64,000 nt of DNA, taken from the NCBI RefSeq assembly GCF_039537265.1, contig NZ_BAABAE010000003.1, positions 310,001 through 374,000 on the forward strand. Direction: 5' to 3'. Source of the DNA: Terrimesophilobacter bigeumensis. GTDB taxonomy: Bacteria > Actinomycetota > Actinomycetes > Actinomycetales > Microbacteriaceae. Below are positions 16,096 through 23,774 of this stretch, piece after piece. A program made the position numbers and the translations under genes. Positions within the stretch are counted from its first letter, which is position 1, and every line of letters begins with the position of its first letter. The notes beneath the pieces were generated by a model, which did no database searches, had not been told where the DNA came from, and was given only the letters and a program-made list of their open reading frames with translations.

Positions 16096-16906
16096 CCGGA
16101 ACCACCGCGAGGGGACGTACGGGCGAGCCGGTCGCGCCCTGGAGGTTGAGCGGCACGAGGATGAACGTGAACTCGTGGACGCCGGCGTCGGCGAGCTCCT
16201 CGAGATCGAGTGCCTCGATGATGTAGATCCCGTGCTCGACGAGGAGTACGCGGTGAGCGGGGAGCACCGAGTGGCCTGAGCCGGCGGGAAGCCATTCGAA
16301 CGCGATGGTGTCGGCCCCTGCCGCGATGACCTCGCGGTCGGCGAGCCAGTTTGCGCCGGCCTCGCTGATGCCCGGGACCCCCGTCGACGTTCCGAGGTAG
16401 GCCTCGGCGCCGTCGGCGAACCGCCTGCCCCAGCCGGTGCGGATGAGCACGACGTCGCCCGCGTCGATCCGGGCGCCCTGACGCGCCACAGCGGCATCGA
16501 GGTCGGCGGTCGTCACCTGGTACGCCGGCTCGCACACTTCGATATCGATGGCCCGTGGAATGTCCAACACCACGCCGCGACGCACGATGGGGGAGATCGT
16601 GTGCACGCCGTGCGTCGGGTAGCCGCCGCCGATGCAGGCGTCGCCCGCGTTCGCGCCACCGTGGAGCAGCCCGTCCTGCGATACGTGCGCGAGTGCGTCG
16701 ATGTGGGTCCCGACATGGGTACCCATGACGAGGAGGTCGTTCGCGGCGGAGCCGCCATCCGGGCGCACCATGTCGCCGTGCCGGCGAGGAAGCGTGTGAG
16801 TGTACTTCGGATGATTCGGCGACTGCGGCATCCCGGCGAAGAAAGGCCGGCCGAGGTCGAAGATGCGCACTCCCGCGCTGACCGCATCCAAGAGCGCGTC
16901 GGTCAT
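16088..16906 (-). CDS. Cyclase family protein (KynB-like metal-dependent hydrolase)
   Basis: This 272-residue protein has the metal motif H-x-G-T-H-x-D at residues 64-70 (THVGTHIDALAH), the signature of the cyclase/kynurenine formamidase (KynB), isatin hydrolase and polyketide-cyclase-like family. Other conserved parts are IFDLGRPFFAGMPQSPNHP, RRGVVLDIPR, VVLIRTGW and VLLVEHGIYIIEALDLEEL. Family members hydrolyse amide or ester bonds in N-formylkynurenine, isatin or carbonate-like substrates through a Mn/Zn site. The gene overlaps the CoA-transferase stop by 4 bp and the MmgE/PrpD start by 8 bp, so synthesis is coupled. Substrate is unknown; an acyclic or cyclic amide would be coherent with the neighbours. 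Confidence 0.88.
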   Translation of the reverse strand: MTDALLDAVSAGVRIFDLGRPFFAGMPQSPNHPKYTHTLPRRHGDMVRPDGGSAANDLLVMGTHVGTHIDALAHVSQDGLLHGGANAGDACIGGGYPTHGVHTISPIVRRGVVLDIPRAIDIEVCEPAYQVTTADLDAAVARQGARIDAGDVVLIRTGWGRRFADGAEAYLGTSTGVPGISEAGANWLADREVIAAGADTIAFEWLPAGSGHSVLPAHRVLLVEHGIYIIEALDLEELADAGVHEFTFILVPLNLQGATGSPVRPLAVVPDA

Positions 16907-18099
16907 CTGATCACTCCTTCTTCGCGCAGGGCGCGAACAGTATCGGCGGCGTAGCCGAGTTCATCGAGAATGGCGTCGGTATCCGCGCCGAGGGGACGGC
17001 CGGTGAAGCGGATGCTGCCGGGCGTCTCGGACATCCGCCACAGGACGTTGTGCATGAGCATCGGACCCAGGTCGGGATCGTCGACCTCCACGAGCATCTT
17101 CGTTTCGCGGATGTGCGGGTCATCGACGATGTCCTTGGCGCTGTAGATCGGGGCGACGGCGCCGCCGACCCGCTCGAACTCTGCGACGACCTCACGGCGA
17201 TCGCGCTGCCCGATCCAGTCGGCGACGTAGCCATCGATGAGGTCGGCGTGGTCGGCGCGCCCTCGCCCGCTGCCGAACCAGGGCTCCTCGAGGAGCTCCG
17301 GATGTCCGACGAGGGTCATGATGCGCTCGGCCACGCTCTGCGCGCTGCTGGAGACCGCGACCCAGTGCGCGTCGCGGGTGCGATAGGTGTTGCGCGGGGC
17401 GTTGTTCGTCGAGCGGTTGCCGTGCCTCTCCTCGATGATGCCGGTCTGCTGGTAGACCGTCGGGCTGGGACCGACCGCGGTCATGATCGGCTCGAGGATG
17501 CTCAGATCGATCACCTGCCCAGGGCCGCCGTTCACCTCCCGGTGACGCAGCGCCATCATGACCGCGGAGGATGCCGCGATGCCGCAGATGCTGTCGGCGA
17601 GGCCGAAGGCCGGCAACGTGGGCGGTCCGTCGCTGGAGCCCGTGAGGTGGGCGAATCCGCTCATCGCCTCGGCGAGAGTGCCGAAGCCCGGCCGCGCGGA
17701 GTATGGGCCGGTCTGGCCGAAGCCGGTGAGGCGGACCAGGATGAGCTTCGGGTTCACCCGGTGGAGTTCGTCGGGGCCGATGCCCCACCTCTCAAGGGTG
17801 CCGGGGCGGAAGTTCTCTACGACCACGTCGGAGGTGGCCGCGAGTCGCAGGAAGACCTCGGCGCCCTCCTGAGTGCCGAGGTTCAGGCCCACCGTCCGCT
17901 TGTTGCGGCTGACTTCCTTCCACCACAGCGAGACGCCATCCTTCTGGCCGCCGTGGCCTCGCATGCTGTCGCCATGAATCGGGTGTTCGATCTTGATGAC
18001 ATCGGCGCCGAAATCGCCGAGGATCTGACAGCACAGCGGGCCGGCGAGGATGGTGGAGGCGTCGATGACCTTCAGGCCGTGCAACGGCATTGCTGACAA
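16903..18099 (-). CDS. CaiB/BaiF family (class III) CoA-transferase
   Basis: This 398-residue CoA-transferase is of the formyl-CoA:oxalate/carnitine (CaiB-BaiF) family. It shows the GLKVIDASTILAGPLCCQILGDFGADVIKIEHP start, NKRTVGLNLGTQEG, VENFRPGTLERWG, and the catalytic aspartate Asp169 in GLADSICG. It moves CoA between carboxylic acids through an aspartyl-CoA anhydride intermediate. Start choice is uncertain: TTG at 18099 has GGGAG at good spacing, while ATG at 18090 gives a protein three residues shorter. First gene of the four-gene operon; an IclR-type palindrome lies directly upstream at 18113-18131. Confidence 0.9.
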   Translation of the reverse strand: MSAMPLHGLKVIDASTILAGPLCCQILGDFGADVIKIEHPIHGDSMRGHGGQKDGVSLWWKEVSRNKRTVGLNLGTQEGAEVFLRLAATSDVVVENFRPGTLERWGIGPDELHRVNPKLILVRLTGFGQTGPYSARPGFGTLAEAMSGFAHLTGSSDGPPTLPAFGLADSICGIAASSAVMMALRHREVNGGPGQVIDLSILEPIMTAVGPSPTVYQQTGIIEERHGNRSTNNAPRNTYRTRDAHWVAVSSSAQSVAERIMTLVGHPELLEEPWFGSGRGRADHADLIDGYVADWIGQRDRREVVAEFERVGGAVAPIYSAKDIVDDPHIRETKMLVEVDDPDLGPMLMHNVLWRMSETPGSIRFTGRPLGADTDAILDELGYAADTVRALREEGVIR

Positions 18100-18112
18100 C
18101 GAGGCTCCCGTG

Positions 18113-18131
18113 AGTTCCGGTTAGAGAAACG
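18113..18131. promoter_or_regulatory. Imperfect IclR-type operator upstream of the CoA-transferase operon
   Basis: AGTTCCGGTTAGAGAAACG matches 15 of 19 positions of the clear palindrome found at 19270-19288. It lies 14 bp upstream of the TTG start. A possible -10 TAGAGT (minus strand, just upstream near 18145-18150) would place the site at the start of the transcript, compatible with repression. Confidence 0.5.
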
Positions 18132-18242
18132 TCTCTGGGGCTTGACTCTAGCCTAGGTTCTCGAGGGAATCCAGCTAGATTATGGCGATACGTAGAGAAA
18201 CGTGCGTCATGGCAGAGTTCAGAAGAAGGGCTGTGCGATATC

Positions 18243-18261
18243 TGTTTCTCTTAGCGAAACA
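18243..18261. promoter_or_regulatory. IclR-type operator palindrome between iclR-family gene and CoA-transferase operon
   Basis: TGTTTCTCTTAGCGAAACA is a 19-bp palindrome, GTTTC-N7-GAAAC, with one mismatched pair. Its reverse complement equals the site at 19270 except for the central base. A further right half-site, TAGAGAAACG, is found at 18193-18202 in the same 203-bp gap. Confidence 0.65.
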
Positions 18262-18302
18262 CCTTGCGGGAAGAGGCGCCCAGCGAGAAAGGTGCCATGG
18301 TC

Positions 18303-19076
18303 CTAGCGAGTAGCGTGCATTCCTTTGGATATCTCTCGTGCGGTCGACACCACGAAGGGAATGAAGCGGCTCACTGCCTCGTCGTTGAAGCGTGAGAGCG
18401 GCCCACATACGCTGATCGAGCCGATGACGTCGTCGCGCATGCCGAAGACGGGCGAGGCGATAGAGCCGGCACCGGCCTGCCGTTCGCCGACGGAACGCGC
18501 ATACCCGAGCTTGCGTACCTGATCGAGCTGGTGCCGAAGCTCATCGGCGTCGGTGAGCGTGTGTGAAGTGAGGGGATCCAAGCCGCGCTGGATGATGTGT
18601 TCGATCTGCGAAGCCGGAAGGTGGGCGAGGATCGCACGCGACGAGGAGCCGGCATGCAATGGGTACATCCTGCCGAGCTCGACAGTCATTTTGATCTCGT
18701 TCGGACTCTCGTACTGATCGACGTAGGCGCGGGAATCCGCCGTGAGCAGAGACAGAGTCGTCGTCTCTCCCGTCGTATCCCGGAGTCGGAGGAGTGGCTC
18801 GCGTCCGACGGTTCTGACGTCGAGCTGTCGAAGGGCCCTGGCCCCGAGGACGGTCGCACTCGGTCCGAGTGAGTAATCGCGACTTTTCGCCGAGTACTGG
18901 AGAAGGCCCCGTGAGACGAGCGATTGCAGGATTCGGTGCACCACAGCCTTCGACAGATCGAGATCCCGTGCGAGTGCGCTCACACCGATCGAGGAGTTGG
19001 TTCTGGCGAAGGCCAGAAGTACGTCGGCGACTCGTTCTGCCGATTCGGTGCCGGCTCCCGCGGCTTTTACGGTCAT
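18303..19076 (-). CDS. IclR family transcriptional regulator
   Basis: This 257-residue regulator has an N-terminal winged helix (residues about 12-70; SSIGVSALARDLDLSKAVVHRILQSLVSRGLL) and a C-terminal IclR effector domain (TTLSLLTADSRAYVDQYES, AGSSSRAILAHLPASQIEHII, RSVGERQAGAGSIASPVFG). IclR proteins bind small carboxylates or aromatics. The start at ATG 19076 is preferred; a TTG at 19151 would add 25 residues with no domain content. It lies between the minus-strand CoA-transferase operon and the divergent plus-strand importer genes, and palindromes typical of this family occur on both sides. It is therefore the best candidate local regulator of the block. Confidence 0.9.
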   Translation of the reverse strand: MTVKAAGAGTESAERVADVLLAFARTNSSIGVSALARDLDLSKAVVHRILQSLVSRGLLQYSAKSRDYSLGPSATVLGARALRQLDVRTVGREPLLRLRDTTGETTTLSLLTADSRAYVDQYESPNEIKMTVELGRMYPLHAGSSSRAILAHLPASQIEHIIQRGLDPLTSHTLTDADELRHQLDQVRKLGYARSVGERQAGAGSIASPVFGMRDDVIGSISVCGPLSRFNDEAVSRFIPFVVSTAREISKGMHATR

Positions 19077-19508
19077 CGCTGCTCGGTCCTGTTCAGGTGG
19101 AGAGGGATGCGGTGCCCGAGCGACCCAGGACACGCATTTCAGCTGGTTCAAAGCTACTCAGCTTACCGGCCGACTCTAGACGGAAGTCGGGTCGACGCGG
19201 GCGGGTTCGATGCCGCATTCGGTTCCCAGGGATGACCAGCGTGCTGATCCAGCGAAAGAAGCGTTGTTGTGTTTCGCTTAGAGAAACATTCGTCACCATG
19301 ATGGAATAGTAATCGAAGTCGCAGGGATTGCCTGAAAATTACGCTGAAATCGCTGATACGTCGGTCGAGTCTATTGACAGAATCGACGAGATATGCGACT
19401 CTCGTGCTCGATGACTATGAACTTGCGGTACGCTTAGCGGAACACTTGGCAAGTTGTGATTGTTATCGAGTGCGCTGTTCATCACCACGGGAGCAAAGAG
19501 GCAAGTCT
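19077..19508. other. 432-bp divergent control region between iclR-family gene and TauABC-type operon
   Basis: No convincing gene is present. The stretch is less GC-rich than its surroundings. It contains a strong palindrome at 19270-19288, a degenerate copy at 19426-19444 (CGGTACGCTTAGCGGAACA), and a possible plus-strand promoter TTGACA (19374-19379) with a weak -10 GACTCT 17 bp further. The second palindrome would lie just after the transcription start, and AGAGG at about 19497 serves the ATPase start. Confidence 0.6.
19270..19288. promoter_or_regulatory. IclR-type operator palindrome
   Basis: TGTTTCGCTTAGAGAAACA is a near-perfect 19-bp palindrome (GTTTC-N7-GAAAC) in the divergent region. 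It may serve both the regulator gene and the importer operon. The same motif recurs at 18243-18261 and 31885-31903. Confidence 0.68.
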
Positions 19509-20294
19509 ATGGGAGCTATCACCGTCGACGCGGTGAGCAAAGTCTTCACCAGCCGCACTGAGAAGCAGGTCATGGCGTTGCGGGAGATCTCGCTCGAAGT
19601 CAAGGAGGGCGAGTTTGTCGTGTTGCTCGGTCCCTCGGGCTGCGGCAAGACGACGCTTCTTCGGATCATGGGGCAGCTGGAGGCCGCCACGGTGGGAACA
19701 GTCACGATCAAGTCCTCCAAAGGGGGTGGCGACAGCACCATCGGCTTCGTCTTCCAGGAACCGACGCTCATGCCATGGCGGACCTCCGAAGACAATGTGG
19801 GCCTGCCGCTTGAACTCACCGGAGTGCACAAAAAGGACCGATTGCGACGTGTGGGAGAGATGCTCGAGCTCGTCCAATTGGCTCACGCGCGGCGAAAGAC
19901 TCCTGCGCAACTCTCCGGTGGAATGCGCCAACGTGTGTCGATCGCGCGTGCGCTCGTTCACGATCCCGATGTGCTGCTCATGGATGAACCGTTCGGAGCG
20001 CTCGACGCCCAGACTCGCGACATGATGAATATCGAGCTTCAGCGCATCTGGATGCAGAACCCGAAGACAGTGGTGTTCGTGACGCACTCCGTAGCGGAAG
20101 CTGTCTTCCTGGGGGACCGCATCGTCATGCTCGGCATCAACCCCGGTCATGTCCATTCGATTACGGAGGTGAACCTTCCGCGACCGAGAACGATGGAGAT
20201 GGCCGAGTCTCAAGAGTTCCGTGAGTTGGTCGCCGAGCTTCGGGAGCAGATCGGCGACGTCCAGCGGTCCGACTACATTCCCATCTCGGTGTGA
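19509..20294 (+). CDS. ABC transporter ATP-binding protein (TauB/SsuB/NrtD type)
   Basis: This 261-residue ATPase belongs to the nitrate/sulfonate/taurine uptake family. Motifs are Walker A GPSGCGKTT (41-49), Q-loop FVFQEPTLMPWRTSEDNV, signature LSGGMRQRVSIARAL (135-149), Walker B LLMDEPFGALD and H-loop VTHSVAEAVFLGDRI. The LMPW and FGALD segments are typical of the TauB/SsuB group. Start ATG 19509 has AGAGG seven bases upstream; extending the frame further upstream would run through the promoter and operators. First gene of a plus-strand unit with permease, lipoprotein, aldehyde dehydrogenase and MFS pump. Confidence 0.92.
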   Translation: MGAITVDAVSKVFTSRTEKQVMALREISLEVKEGEFVVLLGPSGCGKTTLLRIMGQLEAATVGTVTIKSSKGGGDSTIGFVFQEPTLMPWRTSEDNVGLPLELTGVHKKDRLRRVGEMLELVQLAHARRKTPAQLSGGMRQRVSIARALVHDPDVLLMDEPFGALDAQTRDMMNIELQRIWMQNPKTVVFVTHSVAEAVFLGDRIVMLGINPGHVHSITEVNLPRPRTMEMAESQEFRELVAELREQIGDVQRSDYIPISV

Positions 20295-20311
20295 CGGAAA
20301 GAACGGCATCC

Positions 20312-21208
20312 ATGATCACCAACGAAAACCCCGACACCGCGGCCATCCTCACCGAGCAGGGACCGAAGAATCTGAGCGCAACCGACGCAGAGATCCTGGC
20401 CCGGGCACCGATCCCCGGGCTTCGCCAACGGATTCTCAAGAGCCGGTGGTTGACGATCGTCTCCACGCCCCTGCTGATCATCATCTTCCTTGTCGCCTGG
20501 AAGCTGTATACCGAGTGGAGCGGTGTCACTCGCTTCGTGCTGCCCGCTCCGGAAGCCGTCGGGGCAGCCTTCCTTGATCAGATCACAGATCCTCATACCT
20601 GGACGCAGCACATATGGACCACCTTCTACGAAGTCGTGGCCGGGCTTTTCTGGGCGATCATCGTCGGGGTCGGTCTAGGCTTCGCGATCGGGAAATCGCC
20701 CGTCTTCGAACGGGTCTCGCGCCCCTTCGTCGTTGCCACGCAGGTCGTCCCGAAAGTGGCCCTCGTACCGCTCTTCCTGCTGTGGCTGGGTTTCGGCGCC
20801 GAGTCGAAGATTCTCATCGCAGCACTATTGGCCTTCTTCCCGCTGCTCATCAACACCGCGCTCGGTGTGCGCTCTGTGCCACGGTCCATGCACGATCTCA
20901 TGACCTCGCTCAAGGCGAACCGGCTTCAGCGGTTCTGGAAGGTGGAAGTCCCGCACACGATGGCGTACATCCTCGCGGGGCTTGAGGTAGCGGTCGTTCA
21001 GGCAACGGTCGGTGCGATCGTCGGTGAATACCTCGGCGGCGACAAAGGCCTCGGCAGGTGGGCCGTTGACCTTCAGAATGCTTTGCAGATCGACAAGCTG
21101 TATGGCTCGATCCTGATCATGACGCTCTTCGGCTTCGTCCTCTACAGCGTCGTTGCCGGATCTCGCCGTCTTCTGATCCCATGGCATGAATCCGTACAGA
21201 AGAGATGA
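20312..21208 (+). CDS. ABC transporter permease (TauC/SsuC type)
   Basis: This 298-residue membrane protein has six or so transmembrane helices and the EAA loop of the family (MHDLMTSLKANRLQRFWKVEVPHTMAYILAGLEVAVVQATVGAIVGEYLGG). The conserved PFVVATQVVPKVALVPLFLLWLGFG segment is characteristic of TauC/SsuC permeases. ATG 20312 follows GGAAAG; an alternative GTG at 20291 would overlap the ATPase stop by 4 bp but lacks a ribosome binding site. It works with the neighbouring ATPase and lipoprotein receptor. Confidence 0.92.
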   Translation: MITNENPDTAAILTEQGPKNLSATDAEILARAPIPGLRQRILKSRWLTIVSTPLLIIIFLVAWKLYTEWSGVTRFVLPAPEAVGAAFLDQITDPHTWTQHIWTTFYEVVAGLFWAIIVGVGLGFAIGKSPVFERVSRPFVVATQVVPKVALVPLFLLWLGFGAESKILIAALLAFFPLLINTALGVRSVPRSMHDLMTSLKANRLQRFWKVEVPHTMAYILAGLEVAVVQATVGAIVGEYLGGDKGLGRWAVDLQNALQIDKLYGSILIMTLFGFVLYSVVAGSRRLLIPWHESVQKR

Positions 21209-21261
21209 AAGCACGTGATCGATAGTCCCACCCCCATCACTAGAGAAACCAGGAGAGAACC

Positions 21262-22332
21262 ATGAAGTTCGGCACCAGCAATCAGACATCGTTGTCGCGT
21301 CGCGCCTTCCTCGGTGGCACCCTCATCGCAACCGGCACCGGTGCGGCATTCATTCTTGCGGGCTGCGCAGCACCGGCACCGGAGAATCCGGGTACCGGTA
21401 AGCCGAAGACGCTGAGCGGCACCTACATGACGGCATTCGGCATCAGCCTCAGCTTCGTCGAGGTACTCGTTGCGAAGGAGCGGGGCTTCTTCGACGAGCA
21501 GGGCCTGAATCTCGATATCAAGGGTGGCACCGGCACGGCGTCGGCTATCCAGGGTGTGCTCAGCAATGCCGTCGATCTCTCTCGCACGGCAGGCGTCAAC
21601 GCCATCATCGCCTGCGCCAACGAGGGCGCGCCGCTCCTCTCTATTGCGACGGTTCGTCAGCGCTCGCAGTTCGATCTCGTGTCGCTCGCGGACAAGCCGG
21701 TCAAGAGCCCGGCCGAGTTGGCTGGTAAGACTGTCGGCGTCGTCTCCGCGGGCGGGTCCACCGAAAACCTTCTGGACATGATGCTCGTGGGCGCAGGCGT
21801 CGATCGTGCCAGCGTGAGCCGTCCGATCACGGGAGTCGGAACGGCTGCGTACGAACTCGCTCGCAAGGGCGAGGTCGACGCCTGGATCTCGGTGGACACC
21901 GACCGGCAACTCATCAATGACGAGCTCGGAGCGGTCTACTACTTCAACTCGGACGACTACGCCAAGGTTCCCTCGGACACCTACAACCTGTCGTCGAAGC
22001 TCCTCGATTCGGGCTCCGACATGCCGACTCGCTTCCTGGCAGGCGTCTTGCAGGCAATGGAGTTCGCGAGCGACCCGGGCAACTATGAGCAGGTCGTCAA
22101 GGATCTTCAGGTGTACACACCGGATGCCGACACTGAGCAGTCGCTTGCTGCGATGCCACTGCTCGTCGAGGGGTGGACCGCCGGTGGTAAGAATGAATTC
22201 CTCGCGCTCGACGATGACGCCTGGTTGAGTGGTCAGGATCTGATGCAGAAGACCGGCCTGATCAACCAGACGGTCGGCATCGACAAGCTGATCACGCACG
22301 AGTACCTCGACGACGCGCGCAAGCTCGTCTAG
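21262..22332 (+). CDS. ABC transporter substrate-binding lipoprotein (TauA/SsuA/NMT1 type), Tat-type signal
   Basis: This is the 356-residue solute receptor of the upstream importer. The signal contains the twin-arginine motif SRRAFLGG (Arg13-Arg14) and a lipobox ILAGC ending at Cys35, so it is predicted to be exported folded by Tat and lipidated. The mature part has the type II receptor pattern of the SsuA/TauA/NMT1 family (FVEVLVAKERGFFDEQGLNLDIKGGTGTASAIQGVLSNAVDLSRTAG). AGGAGAG precedes the ATG by five bases. A TAGAGAAAC sequence sits just upstream at 21241-21249 and resembles half of the IclR-type palindrome, but overlaps the leader by chance possibly. Relatives bind sulfonates, nitrate, thiamine precursors or phthalate-like acids. 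Confidence 0.92.
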   Translation: MKFGTSNQTSLSRRAFLGGTLIATGTGAAFILAGCAAPAPENPGTGKPKTLSGTYMTAFGISLSFVEVLVAKERGFFDEQGLNLDIKGGTGTASAIQGVLSNAVDLSRTAGVNAIIACANEGAPLLSIATVRQRSQFDLVSLADKPVKSPAELAGKTVGVVSAGGSTENLLDMMLVGAGVDRASVSRPITGVGTAAYELARKGEVDAWISVDTDRQLINDELGAVYYFNSDDYAKVPSDTYNLSSKLLDSGSDMPTRFLAGVLQAMEFASDPGNYEQVVKDLQVYTPDADTEQSLAAMPLLVEGWTAGGKNEFLALDDDAWLSGQDLMQKTGLINQTVGIDKLITHEYLDDARKLV

Positions 22333-22361
22333 AAACTCAGAGATGAGGAGGCAGGTCGCTC

Positions 22362-23774
22362 GTGACTCAGGTTGTCTATTCCCCCATTGAAGGCAGTGTT
22401 CTTCGTGAGCTTCCGCTCACTACGGCCGCGGAAGTGGAAGTGGGAATCAGCGCGGCCCGCGCTGCGCAGGTGGAGTGGGCGCGACGGCATCCGAGTGAGC
22501 GCGGGCGGCTGATCGCGAGCGTGGCCGGGATCATCGAGAGCCGCGTCGAGGAGATAGCCGAACTTGAGAGCAGGAACACCGGCAAGCTGCTCTCGGATAC
22601 CCGACGAGAAGTACTTCGCGCGGCCGGCTCCTTCCGTTACTACGGAGGATGGGCGGACAAGGTTGTCGGTGAGATGATTCCCATGGACGGGGATCATCTC
22701 ATCTACACCTCGCCCGAGCCCTACGGAGTAGCAGCGGGAATCATCCCGTGGAACGTTCCGTTCTTCTTCGCGGCCAAGAAGATCGCACCCGCGTTGGCAT
22801 TCGGCAACGCTTGTGTTCTCAAACCTGCGGAGGACACACCACTCACTGCTTTGCTTCTGAAGGATATGCTCCGCTCGGCGGGTATCCCCGAGGATCTCGT
22901 TCAGGTCTTCATCGGCGGGCGCGAAGTGGGCGAGGCCGTTGTCGCTTCCCCGAACGTCGATCTCATCGTTTTCACGGGGAGCGACGCCACTGGCAGGGCG
23001 ATCGCCAGAAGTGCCGCCGAACGGCTGGTGCCGGTCGCCATGGAACTCGGCGGCAAGTCGCCTCAGGTGGTGTTCCAGGATGCGGATCTGGAGAAGGCAG
23101 CCGATGCGATAACCCTGGGGGTATTCGCCTCCTGCGGGCAGATGTGCATTGCCGGCTCCCGGCTCGTTGTTCATCGCTCCGTCCACCGCGCCCTCGTCGA
23201 CCTGCTTGCGGAACGTGTTCGGGGCCTTACCGTTGGGGATCCATTCGAATCGGGAACGGATGTCGGTCCCCAGATCACGTCGCTTCAACGGGACAAGACG
23301 CTGGCCTTCATCGAAGAGACCTCGAAGGTCGGGAAGGTCGTCGCCCAGGCATCGATGCCGGGCAATCCCGCGTTGAGCGGAGGCTTCTACGTTCCGCCGA
23401 CGATCTTCGACGATTTACCGCCCGATGCAAGAGTGCTGAGGGACGAGGTGTTCGGACCGGTTCTGGCGGTCACGACGTTCGACGACGACGAGGAGGCGGT
23501 TGAGTTGGCTAACCGCACCGACTTCGGGCTCGCGGCCGGGATATGGACCTCGGACATCGGACGCGCTCACCGTATGGCGGCCGCGGTCCGCGCGGGCACT
23601 GTGTGGATCAATACGTATCGGGTTCTCTCCGAGCTGGTCCCCTTCGGCGGTATCGGCCTGTCTGGTTACGGCCGAGAGAATGGCACCGAGGCGGCCAGGT
23701 TGTACACGCGGCCCAAGTCGGTCTGGACTTCTCTCGCACCCGGCGCGCCCGCGGGGTTCACGATGGGCCAGTAA
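22362..23774 (+). CDS. NAD(P)-dependent aldehyde dehydrogenase
   Basis: This 470-residue protein is of the ALDH superfamily. Catalytic residues are visible: Asn131 in PWNVPF, Glu228 in MELGGKSP and the nucleophile Cys262 in SCGQMCIAGSR. The coenzyme loop FTGSDATGRAI is present. It should oxidise an aldehyde to an acid in the cytoplasm; similarity of layout to gamma-aminobutyraldehyde, betaine-aldehyde and phenylacetaldehyde enzymes is general only. GTG start 22362 has GAGGAGG ten bases upstream. The gene follows the importer by 29 bp and overlaps the MFS start by one base (TAATG), so all five genes are probably one operon. Confidence 0.92.
   Translation: MTQVVYSPIEGSVLRELPLTTAAEVEVGISAARAAQVEWARRHPSERGRLIASVAGIIESRVEEIAELESRNTGKLLSDTRREVLRAAGSFRYYGGWADKVVGEMIPMDGDHLIYTSPEPYGVAAGIIPWNVPFFFAAKKIAPALAFGNACVLKPAEDTPLTALLLKDMLRSAGIPEDLVQVFIGGREVGEAVVASPNVDLIVFTGSDATGRAIARSAAERLVPVAMELGGKSPQVVFQDADLEKAADAITLGVFASCGQMCIAGSRLVVHRSVHRALVDLLAERVRGLTVGDPFESGTDVGPQITSLQRDKTLAFIEETSKVGKVVAQASMPGNPALSGGFYVPPTIFDDLPPDARVLRDEVFGPVLAVTTFDDDEEAVELANRTDFGLAAGIWTSDIGRAHRMAAAVRAGTVWINTYRVLSELVPFGGIGLSGYGRENGTEAARLYTRPKSVWTSLAPGAPAGFTMGQ

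Noticed and set aside
14557..16149. A 530-residue plus-strand frame in the MmgE/PrpD region
   Set aside because: Shadow of a conserved minus-strand gene; composition is typical of reverse frames in high-GC DNA.
21241..21249. TAGAGAAAC before the TauA-type gene as an operator
   Set aside because: Only a half-site and inside the purine-rich leader within an operon; probably chance.
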